Shown here: positions 15,404 to 22,203 of the stretch, piece by piece | How positions within the stretch are numbered: position 1 is the first letter of the stretch | Layout of the letters: every line of letters begins with the position of its first letter | Assembly: GCA_016874735.1 (NCBI GenBank) | Contig: VGTI01000028.1 | Coordinates: 1-50,178 of the forward strand | From: Deltaproteobacteria bacterium | Lineage (GTDB): Bacteria > Bdellovibrionota_B > Oligoflexia > Oligoflexales > CAIYRB01 | Direction: 5' to 3' | Length of the DNA: 50,178 bases | Made by a program: the position numbers and the translations under genes | The notes under the pieces: generated by a model | The model's database searches: none | The model's input: the letters and a program-made list of their open reading frames with translations, nothing else | What the model was told of the DNA's origin: nothing

Positions 15404-15513
15404 AGGCTCCTCCCTCGGCCCACCATCGGCACCACATCCATTCAACTTTAATGGCAAAAGCACTAGAAATTGTTAAGTTGCTTAGATGACTCAGCTTAAA
15501 TGAGGACGCACCC

Positions 15514-16452
15514 ATGGCTCAGCCAAGCTCAATGCCACCACCTACGGACCCCAGAATTATCATCATCGGTGACGGCGCTGTCGGCACGGGCGTGGCTAGT
15601 TTACTTGCCGGTTTAGGTTTAGCACCGCGCTTTATCGGGCGATCTGGTCCGGTGGCCGTGGACGCAGTCGTGCAGGGATACGGTACGGATGATGCTACAT
15701 GGCAGGGGCACGTACCTGCGGCCACCGCTGCCGATGTGGCGACGGCGTCACTGGCTGTGGTCACCGTGAAGGCTTTTGATGTGGCGCAAGCATTACGGGA
15801 ATGCCGTGCGCTACCGGCTGGTGCTGCCGTGTGGCCGCTCGGCAACGGTGCCATTTACGAGGCACTGAGTTTGGAGATCGAGCGGAGACCTGACCTAGTT
15901 TGGCGCCTTGGTTACTGCACGTTTGGTATTAGTGTAACAGCACCGCGTCATTACGCCTGGCGCTCGCGTACGGGGGAGTTTGCTGTCGGTCCATCGCACC
16001 AATCCGCACCGAGCAAGAGCGCACTAACTCCTGTGGAGGCGATGATTTTTGCGCGTGCTCCGCGCCAATTTAAGTGGCATAGCCAAATCGCCTGGCTCCA
16101 CAGGCGTAAGTGGCTCTTCAACACCGTGATCAATTCAATGACGGCGACCCGGCAATTGGCGCACAATGGAGATTTGCTGGCTGACTTGCCGTCACTGGTT
16201 GCTGTTTTTCACGAAACTTGGCTGCTGGGTGGCCAATTATGGGGTGCGTGGCCCTTGGCCCGCGAGGATGTATATCACGCACTGCTCAAGCTCATAGAAG
16301 CGACGGCGGCCAATGAAAACTCCATGGCGCGTGATCGGCGCTTGGGGCGCCCGACGGAGACCGATTTTTTGGCCGGACTTGCCCATGATGAGCGCGCATA
16401 TCCTCTGCTCACTGCTATGCACAGGACGTTAAAAAACGAATCAGCCACTTGA
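15514..16452 (+). CDS. 2-dehydropantoate 2-reductase family protein
   Basis: 312 aa, the usual length for ApbA/PanE enzymes. The Rossmann motif is GDGAVGTGVASLLAGLG (about 19-35), slightly changed from GxGxxG. RKWLFNTVINSMTATRQL holds the catalytic-type Lys and Asn, and SMARDRRLGRPTETDFLAG matches the family's C-terminal signature. The expected reaction is NADPH-dependent reduction of ketopantoate to pantoate for CoA synthesis, but the N-terminus is divergent and a related ketoacid is possible. GAGGA lies 9-10 nt before the ATG. Its last codons form part of a hairpin that seems to terminate the convergent OmpA-like gene. Confidence 0.8.
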   Translation: MAQPSSMPPPTDPRIIIIGDGAVGTGVASLLAGLGLAPRFIGRSGPVAVDAVVQGYGTDDATWQGHVPAATAADVATASLAVVTVKAFDVAQALRECRALPAGAAVWPLGNGAIYEALSLEIERRPDLVWRLGYCTFGISVTAPRHYAWRSRTGEFAVGPSHQSAPSKSALTPVEAMIFARAPRQFKWHSQIAWLHRRKWLFNTVINSMTATRQLAHNGDLLADLPSLVAVFHETWLLGGQLWGAWPLAREDVYHALLKLIEATAANENSMARDRRLGRPTETDFLAGLAHDERAYPLLTAMHRTLKNESAT

Positions 16453-16480
16453 CGCTGACTCTCGCGCGTCAAGTGGCTGA
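16430..16480 (-). terminator. intrinsic terminator of the OmpA-like gene, inside the convergent CDS
   Basis: TCAGCCACTTGACGC (16441-16455) and its exact complement (16466-16480) form a 15-bp stem with a 10-nt loop. On the minus strand the stem is followed by TTCGTTTTTT (16440-16431), a good T-run. The left arm contains the last codons and stop of the plus-strand gene. Confidence 0.8.
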
Positions 16481-16495
16481 CTGTGCCGGGGAGGC

Positions 16496-17881
16496 TTAGT
16501 GGGCCAATGGGGGAGGAACCTGGGGGACTATCACGATATCGACGCGTCGGTTCTGGGCGCGTCCGGATACAGTTTTGTTTGAGGCGACTGGATACTGATC
16601 ACCTAGACCCTCGGCACGCATGGTGAGGTGCTTTGCAGGGTCCTTAGCCTTAGCGGACTCGAGAAAGTCACGCACGGCTTCAGCACGGGCCAGAGACACG
16701 GCTTGATTGCTAGCGCTATCGCCCGTGGCATCAGTATGACCTTGGATCACAACCTCGGCCGGAGCAAAGGTGTCGATCACCGTGCGGACACGGTTCAGGA
16801 GACCAAAGCGATTTGAATTTAGAGATGACTGTCCGGGCAGAAACCTGAGATCGATAAGACGCATGGTTACCGTGCGACCCTGCTGCACTAACTGGACCTC
16901 TGCCGATGAGAACTCACGCTGCGCTTCCTTGATTTTGTCTTGGAAGCTCTTAGTCGCAGCTAGCTCCGCCTCGCGTTGCTCGGTAGCCTCAAGCTCTTCT
17001 GTTGTTTTAGCTAGTTCTTTGTCTTTGGCTTTGACTTGAGCACTCTCGGCCGCAAGTTTTTCTGCGCTCGATTCGCGTTCTAGGACGATGGCTTCGCCGT
17101 CTGCGGCATTGAGGGCTTTGGAGTCACGGGTGATTTTCAGCAGTCTTTTGCCGTCAGCGGCTAACGATTCGCTCAACTTTCGTAGCGTCAGTTTACTTCG
17201 TAGATTGATAGCGACATGACTTGATGCCTCTTTGATTTTTTGTTCCAGCTGGGTCAGTGTACGTGGTGCGTGTGTCTTCGCGCCCTCACGTAGAGCCTGA
17301 TCACGCAGGTGTTCGGCCGGACCAGTCGTGCCAAGCTGCATCGCTTTTAACTCGACAGCGGCATAGTCTTGCTGCAAGGCGGCCCGTTTCTTTATAGCAG
17401 GCGATTTATCGTTTTCCTCTAAGTCTTCTGTGATTTTCTTCAGGCGATCATCAGCTTTCTCCAGCCCTTTGCGGTCGTAGTCAAGAGCATGAGCATCGAG
17501 AGCCGCTTGTCGCGCCTCGATCACTCCAGGTATCACATCTTCGGCCATTTTTATCGTCGCTTCGGTGCGCGTTAGGTAGGCCTTAGCTTTAGCAACTTCA
17601 TGTAATATTTTTTTGTTCGCCGCATTCTTGTCGCGTTCGACTTTCGCCGTGTGCAGATATTCTTTGGTTGATTTGAAGTAGCTTGGAGCAAGAACGTCAC
17701 CCTGATGTTCGGCAGCGCGCGAGAGGCCATCCTCGACTTTACTGATCTCGGCCGAGGGGTCTGCGTGTGGTGGTAGTTCTTCGATCGGTACAGTCTGACA
17801 ACTCATGGCGAAGAGGACTGGGACGACTGAGAGGACGGGTAAGATACCGCTGCGCGCCTGCGTCTTCCAAACTTGTTGCAT
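16496..17881 (-). CDS. OmpA-like lipoprotein with long coiled-coil region
   Basis: 461 aa. A lipobox (VPVLFAMSC) gives an outer-membrane lipoprotein. Residues about 45-330 are highly charged helix with coiled-coil character (e.g. KKITEDLEENDKSPAIKKRA, KDKELAKTTEELEATEQREA). The C-terminus is an OmpA peptidoglycan-binding domain: GHTDATGDSASNQAVSLARA and NRRVDIVI, with the conserved Asp and Arg. It should tether the outer membrane to peptidoglycan through a long spacer. The ATG at 17881 has GAGG 6 nt upstream. Transcription ends at a strong terminator (16430-16480). Confidence 0.9.
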   Translation of the reverse strand: MQQVWKTQARSGILPVLSVVPVLFAMSCQTVPIEELPPHADPSAEISKVEDGLSRAAEHQGDVLAPSYFKSTKEYLHTAKVERDKNAANKKILHEVAKAKAYLTRTEATIKMAEDVIPGVIEARQAALDAHALDYDRKGLEKADDRLKKITEDLEENDKSPAIKKRAALQQDYAAVELKAMQLGTTGPAEHLRDQALREGAKTHAPRTLTQLEQKIKEASSHVAINLRSKLTLRKLSESLAADGKRLLKITRDSKALNAADGEAIVLERESSAEKLAAESAQVKAKDKELAKTTEELEATEQREAELAATKSFQDKIKEAQREFSSAEVQLVQQGRTVTMRLIDLRFLPGQSSLNSNRFGLLNRVRTVIDTFAPAEVVIQGHTDATGDSASNQAVSLARAEAVRDFLESAKAKDPAKHLTMRAEGLGDQYPVASNKTVSGRAQNRRVDIVIVPQVPPPLAH

Positions 17882-18002
17882 AATCAACCTCAAGTGATAA
17901 GTGTGACCGAGTCAGCATGGAGCGCATTGCAAACAAAATGCCAATAGTGCATAGCCATGCCAGACGTCATGCAGACCCGATGTCCTATGTGAGGTTTTCA
18001 TC

Positions 18003-18335
18003 ATGAATATTACCCATGACAAGTTGCAGCCCATGAAATCTATCTTTGCAACGGACGAGGTGATCGCTGAGATTTTGCCTGAATTTGTGCGTAATTTGAC
18101 GGGATATGTCGATAAAATAAGGTCTGCCGTAGAGCGCGGAGATCATGCACAAGCAGCGCGCGTGTGTCATGACCTGAAGGGCACGGCTGGAGGCTACGGC
18201 TTTCCTGAGATCAGTGAGGTAGCGCAGCAACTTGAATCTGCGCTTCAGACTGAAGCAAAAACCACACACCAAATGCTACTAGTGGAGCAAATTGCTACAC
18301 TATGCCAGCGGGCGCTAATTGGCCTAGATCAGTAA
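18003..18335 (+). CDS. stand-alone histidine phosphotransfer (Hpt) protein
   Basis: 110 aa, all helical. The motif HDLKGTAGGYGFPEI (starting at 56) is the Hpt signature, with His 56 as the expected phosphorylation site; the second helix pair carries VAQQLESAL. Such proteins carry phosphate between receivers in a phosphorelay. GAGG lies 9 nt before the ATG. The last 41 bases overlap the 3' end of the convergent receiver gene (18295-18783), so the two messages are complementary at their ends. No histidine kinase is in the window. Confidence 0.88.
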   Translation: MNITHDKLQPMKSIFATDEVIAEILPEFVRNLTGYVDKIRSAVERGDHAQAARVCHDLKGTAGGYGFPEISEVAQQLESALQTEAKTTHQMLLVEQIATLCQRALIGLDQ

Positions 18336-18783
18336 TGCCCAGGTGATTCACATAGGGCTCACCAGCAGCAAGGCGCCGGAGCATCCGATCGCGATTTAAT
18401 GTTGCTTTTGCGGCTCCCAGGATCTGGTGTGCTCCCGCTGCTTTGGGTATGAAGGCGCGCACTGATGGTGGCCAAACGGTGCGTCGATCTTGATGATCGA
18501 ACCTTTCCCCACTCACTAGGATCACGGGTATATCGGCGCAAAACATGTCAATGTAAGTCGCCAGTTCGTCGCCGCGGATGGAGTCCATAAAAACGTCAAT
18601 AATGGCGATGTCGTAATTACGAATCCGCGCAAATGATCCCATGGCATATAGAGACTGGAAATAGTGGGCTGAAAAATTAAACTGCCGCGCTGTAGCCGAA
18701 ATCAGGGCGCCAAAGTACGGATCGTCATCAAAAACTATGAGTTTATCAGTAGTTGGCCCGGGTTCCTCACGTACCTTAGTCAT
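18295..18783 (-). CDS. single-domain response regulator A
   Basis: 162 aa. A complete receiver: acidic DDD at 19-21, phospho-acceptor Asp 63 in AIIDVFMD, Ser 91 in VILVSGE, Lys 114 in FIPK. The tail of about 40 residues (RDRMLRRLAAGEPYVNHLGI) has no known output domain. A strong AAAGGAGG precedes the ATG at 18783. It is a close paralogue of the receiver at 18842-19306: both end strand 3 with a GxE loop and share the pattern W-P-x-S-[IV]-R-[AG]-F-I-x-K. It probably works by protein contact or as a phosphate sink with the neighbouring Hpt protein. Confidence 0.88.
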   Translation of the reverse strand: MTKVREEPGPTTDKLIVFDDDPYFGALISATARQFNFSAHYFQSLYAMGSFARIRNYDIAIIDVFMDSIRGDELATYIDMFCADIPVILVSGERFDHQDRRTVWPPSVRAFIPKAAGAHQILGAAKATLNRDRMLRRLAAGEPYVNHLGITDLGQLAPAGIV

Positions 18784-18841
18784 GGCAATCCTCCTTTGCA
18801 TCACGTTTGTCCAGTCAGCGGAAGCCCTCGTGGCATCTTTC

Positions 18842-19306
18842 TTAATTCACATTAGCGATACGGTTCGTCGCGTTCCCGTCTGGTGAGATCACTTGTAGCG
18901 CATAGTCGAGAATCGTGTGGGCGCCGTTGGTTTTGGTAATGAACCCACGGATACTCGCAGGCCACCCGCAATCCACGGCTGAGGGAATTTGGCTGCCACT
19001 GACGATGACGACCGGTACTTGGCTGAAGAAGGCATCGACGTATTCAGCGATCTCGGTGCCTGTGAAGGATTCGAGATAATAATCGACGATCACCAAATCA
19101 TAATCTTTTAGAGCAGCTACCGACGGCATGTCGGCAAGTGAGGCAAAGGTAGTGATCGGCAGGCCGCGCGCCTCACATACCACGCGAAAGACGGCACGAA
19201 ACCAGGGGTCGTCATCGATGAGAAGGATCCCTTTATGATGAAAGACAGCCTTCGGTGGCGGAGTTATTTCCATAATCGTCGTGGCGTGGTCTTCTAACCA
19301 GTACAT
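18842..19306 (-). CDS. single-domain response regulator B
   Basis: 154 aa. Receiver residues are intact: DDD at 31-33, Asp 75 in LVIVDYYLES, Ser 103 in VVIVSGS, Lys 125 in FITK. A paralogue of regulator A, with the same W-P-x-S-I-R pattern before the lysine, and just upstream of it on the same strand (58 nt apart), so the pair is probably co-transcribed. GGAGG lies 6-7 nt before the ATG at 19306; a longer frame from 19381 has no better start. No output domain is attached. Confidence 0.87.
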   Translation of the reverse strand: MYWLEDHATTIMEITPPPKAVFHHKGILLIDDDPWFRAVFRVVCEARGLPITTFASLADMPSVAALKDYDLVIVDYYLESFTGTEIAEYVDAFFSQVPVVIVSGSQIPSAVDCGWPASIRGFITKTNGAHTILDYALQVISPDGNATNRIANVN

Positions 19307-19423
19307 CGCGAGCCTCCTGCTTTTGGTGTTCCTAGTTGTCAGCTTATGGAGCGGGGTCAGGAAGCAATGTGCAACTTTCATACCACGTCAATTTGTACTT
19401 AGTTGCGTCAATCGGCGCTAAAA

Positions 19424-19460
19424 CGCGCCGTGGGCGGCGTAGGTTGAATACGCCGCCCAC
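19424..19460 (-). terminator. strong hairpin, probable terminator of the AAA+ activator gene
   Basis: GTGGGCGGCGTA (19430-19441) pairs perfectly with TACGCCGCCCAC (19449-19460) around a 7-nt loop. On the minus strand it lies just after the stop at 19477 and is followed by GGCGCGTTTTAG, so the T-run is displaced. Confidence 0.55.
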
Positions 19461-19476
19461 TTTAACGCGGAAACCG

Positions 19477-20481
19477 TCATTTTTCCGCGGAACGTGATGT
19501 CTTAAGCAAATCACATGCCAGATTATACCGGTTCATGAGACGGTAGATGTCAGCGCGGTAGCGTCCAGAGATACGTGCAGCTTCTGAGATGTTACCGCGA
19601 CTGCGTTGCAGTAATTGTCTGATGTAGCTGCGCTCAAATTGTTGCTTGGCCTCTGACAGCGGCAGCGCCAAGAGTGCTGGCGGCAACTGCGAGAGATCTG
19701 TGGGTTCCGCGCGCTCTGCGGATTTCATCACATGGATCGCGTCGCTACGAGAAAACATGGTGTCAATTCTCAGCTCGTCATCACTCGCCAGGACCACAGC
19801 TCGCTCGATCATGTTCTGCAGCTCGCGCACATTTCCAGGCCAGTCATAATGGATTAATTGTGTCATCGTCGCGTGATCCGGTGATCTCATCCGCCGGTCA
19901 AAGCGCCGATTAAATTGCTGAAGAAAGTGCTCGGTCAGTAAAGGGATATCATCGCGACGCTCGCGTAACGGCGGTAATCTCACCACAACCACCGACAGCC
20001 TGTAGTAAAGATCCTCTCGGAAGCGTCGCATTTTTGCTTCAGAGGCGATGTCACGATGCGTTGCAGCTATCACACGTGTGGCAATAGGCATGGGTGCAGT
20101 GGCTCCGATTGGCGTGATTTGCCGCTCTTGTAAGACGCGCAGCAATTTGGTTTGCAAGGTGAGCGGCATATCGCCTATCTCATCAAGAAGCAGAGTGCCG
20201 TCGCTGCACGCCTCGAAGATACCTTTCCGATCGCTCTTGGCATCGGTGAAGCTGCCGCGTCGGTGGCCGAATAGTTCAGACTCTAAGAGCTGCTCCGGTA
20301 TGGCACCGCAGTTGATGGCCATAAAGGGGCGGTCACCACGCGACGGGGCCGCGTGAATCGCGCGCGCCACTAATTCTTTGCCAGTGCCGGATTCGCCGAG
20401 AATGAGCACGGTGGAATCGACTGTTCCTAGTTTGGCGACTAGGCACCTAAGGTCACGGATGGCCTGACTGTTCCCAATCAT
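19477..20481 (-). CDS. sigma-54-type AAA+ transcriptional activator lacking a sensor domain
   Basis: 334 aa. The AAA+ domain begins at residue 1: Walker A GESGTGKE (29-36), Walker B GTLLLDEIGD (about 94-103), arginine fingers in FREDLYYRL. A Fis-type helix-turn-helix closes it (ISEAARISGRYRADIYRLM). It should open sigma-54 promoters by ATP hydrolysis. Two oddities: no N-terminal receiver, PAS or GAF domain, and the sigma-54 contact loop reads GSFTDA (76-81) instead of GAFTGA. I checked upstream in frame: no ATG, GTG or TTG occurs before stops at about 20587-20605, so the short N-terminus looks real. It may be controlled by the nearby single-domain receivers, or be constitutive. Confidence 0.88.
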   Translation of the reverse strand: MIGNSQAIRDLRCLVAKLGTVDSTVLILGESGTGKELVARAIHAAPSRGDRPFMAINCGAIPEQLLESELFGHRRGSFTDAKSDRKGIFEACSDGTLLLDEIGDMPLTLQTKLLRVLQERQITPIGATAPMPIATRVIAATHRDIASEAKMRRFREDLYYRLSVVVVRLPPLRERRDDIPLLTEHFLQQFNRRFDRRMRSPDHATMTQLIHYDWPGNVRELQNMIERAVVLASDDELRIDTMFSRSDAIHVMKSAERAEPTDLSQLPPALLALPLSEAKQQFERSYIRQLLQRSRGNISEAARISGRYRADIYRLMNRYNLACDLLKTSRSAEK

Positions 20482-20614
20482 GTCTGTCTCAACTTGCTCA
20501 AACGTTTCAGCCGCAACGGCTTGCGGCGGGGGTGGTGATGGACGCCGTGCTCTATCCCCGATCTTATAAGTTCTTGCAACACGAAATTATAATTTCCTGT
20601 CAATTTATACCGTT

Positions 20615-20690
20615 GGCAAGGACCTCCGCAGTAACGCCTGGTTGACTCCAGACCTTGCCTACATTATTTCCTCCTAGACCAAAAGGAGGG
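20615..20690 (+). promoter_or_regulatory. structured purC leader with ribosome-binding-site hairpin
   Basis: GGCAAGG (20615-20621) pairs with CCTTGCC (20653-20659). Downstream, CCTCCT (20670-20675) pairs with AGGAGG (20684-20689), which is the ribosome binding site of purC. A second CCTCC at 20623-20627 could compete for the same site. I recognise no known riboswitch. Confidence 0.4.
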
Positions 20691-20694
20691 CAGG

Positions 20695-21684
20695 ATGCCG
20701 ACCGTACAAGAGTTACTTACGGTAATCTCAGCTGATTCTAGTGGGACCGCAGTCGCTGCTCACAGTTATGGCGGGCTGACACCTGAGCAGGTGAAGGCGC
20801 TTGCAGCCATGGATCATCCCACCTACACCGGCAAAGTGCGGGACGTCGTGACTGTTGGCGATGAGCTTCTCATCGTCCACTCGGACCGCTTGACAGCCTT
20901 CGATCGCTTGATCGCCACCGTCCCCTACAAGGGTACGATCCTGACAGCAATCTCTGCTTATTGGCTGCAAGAGGCGCAGAATGTTGTCCCTACCCATTTT
21001 ATTGGGCAACCTCATGAGCGCGTCTTGCGCGTCGAACGGGCAACTCCGTTTAAAGTTGAGGTGGTTGTGCGCGGCTATTTGGCCGGTAGCATGCAGCGCG
21101 CCTATGCTCTGGGGGAGCGTGTATTCTGCGGTGTCACACTGCCCGAGGGACTTGTGCCCTATGGGCGACTGCCAGCACCAATCATCACGCCCACGACTAA
21201 AGCTGCGGCATTCGAGCATGATGAGAACTCATCGCCAGCTGAGCTGATCGCCAAGGGTGTGTGCACCCAAGATGAGTGGGATGAAATCAGCTCCATGGCT
21301 CTTAAATTGTTTGCTCACGGTCAGGCTGTTTTTGGGCGCCTCGGATGGTTACTTGTCGACACCAAATACGAATTTGGTAGGACGCCATCGGGTGAGATCA
21401 AGGTTATTGATGAGATTCACACACCTGATTCCAGTCGTTTGTGGCTCAAGGAAACTTACGACGCGCACATGGTCCAAGGCCAAGCGCCCGATATGCTCGA
21501 TAAGGAAGTCGTGCGACGCTATCTTTTAGCGCAAGGCTTTAGTGGTCACGGTCCGGTGCCTCATGTACCCACCAGTGAACTTGTGGGCTTGGCGCATGTT
21601 TACCTGAAGGTTGCTGAGACCTTAATTGGTCACAAGCTTGAGACCTCCGGACCGGGCGCCATCGCTATCGAGTCACTGATTTAG
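20695..21684 (+). CDS. purC: SAICAR synthetase (phosphoribosylaminoimidazole-succinocarboxamide synthase)
   Basis: 329 aa, the longer form of the family. It joins aspartate to CAIR in de novo purine synthesis using ATP. GKVRDVVTVGDELLIVHSDR with a following SDRLTAFD, the segment KVEVVVRGYLAGSMQRAY, and KYEFGRTPSGEIKVIDEIHT with PDSSRLW are the family signatures for nucleotide, substrate and metal binding. AAGGAGGG precedes the ATG by 5 nt. No other purine genes are adjacent. The last 12 bases overlap the convergent receiver gene. The leader may hide the ribosome binding site in a hairpin. Confidence 0.96.
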   Translation: MPTVQELLTVISADSSGTAVAAHSYGGLTPEQVKALAAMDHPTYTGKVRDVVTVGDELLIVHSDRLTAFDRLIATVPYKGTILTAISAYWLQEAQNVVPTHFIGQPHERVLRVERATPFKVEVVVRGYLAGSMQRAYALGERVFCGVTLPEGLVPYGRLPAPIITPTTKAAAFEHDENSSPAELIAKGVCTQDEWDEISSMALKLFAHGQAVFGRLGWLLVDTKYEFGRTPSGEIKVIDEIHTPDSSRLWLKETYDAHMVQGQAPDMLDKEVVRRYLLAQGFSGHGPVPHVPTSELVGLAHVYLKVAETLIGHKLETSGPGAIAIESLI

Positions 21685-22107
21685 TAGGTAGGTTGCCAAC
21701 CGCTGCGCTAGTTGCAGTGGTTCGCCATCTTTGCACAGATAGTCTGAGTATCCAGCTGCTTTAGCTTCGCGGATGTGGCCGTCGTCACTGTGGCCACTGA
21801 GGGCGATCAGTAAGCCCTGGTAGCCGCGCTCACGCATCTCGCGGGCTGCCGCGGTGCCAGACAAGGTCGGCATCTCAAGATCCATGAGAACCAAATCAAA
21901 TTCTTCGCGTGAGACAAGTTCTAACGCATAGCAGCCCTCTGTAGTGAAGGTTACAGCAGCCCCACTCGCCTCTAAAATGGCCTGATAGAGGCGACATAGA
22001 TCCCGCGCATCATCGACCACCAGGATTTTGCGTCCTGCCAGGCCACCGAGTGTATCGGGGGAAAGGGTGGGTGAGCGGGCGCTATTTGGGGGGGCACCTT
22101 TAGCCAT
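21673..22107 (-). CDS. single-domain response regulator C
   Basis: 144 aa. Receiver residues are intact: VDD (31-33), phospho-acceptor Asp 76 in DLVLMDLEMP, Ser 104 in LIALSGH, Lys 126 in YLCK. It is more canonical than regulators A and B and is not their close paralogue; its N-terminal 20 residues are a flexible Ser/Pro tail. The ATG at 22107 has GGGAG about 11 nt upstream; an in-frame start at 22143 is possible. It is convergent with purC (12-bp overlap) and lies 60 nt downstream of mrdA on the same strand... reading against mrdA's 5' side it precedes no output gene, so its target is unknown. Confidence 0.83.
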   Translation of the reverse strand: MAKGAPPNSARSPTLSPDTLGGLAGRKILVVDDARDLCRLYQAILEASGAAVTFTTEGCYALELVSREEFDLVLMDLEMPTLSGTAAAREMRERGYQGLLIALSGHSDDGHIREAKAAGYSDYLCKDGEPLQLAQRLATYLLNQ

Positions 22108-22203
22108 CAGTAGTCGGCTCCCTAGTGCATGAATCAGCCGCACTGCGGCCGCGTCTAGCGCGAATCTAGGGCCAAAACCGATCCTAAGTCAACGAACGAT
22201 CCG

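Noticed and set aside
20588-20593. TATAAT in the purC/activator intergenic region
   Set aside because: No -35 box at 16-18 nt on either strand; a nearby TTGACA on the minus strand is only about 6 nt away.
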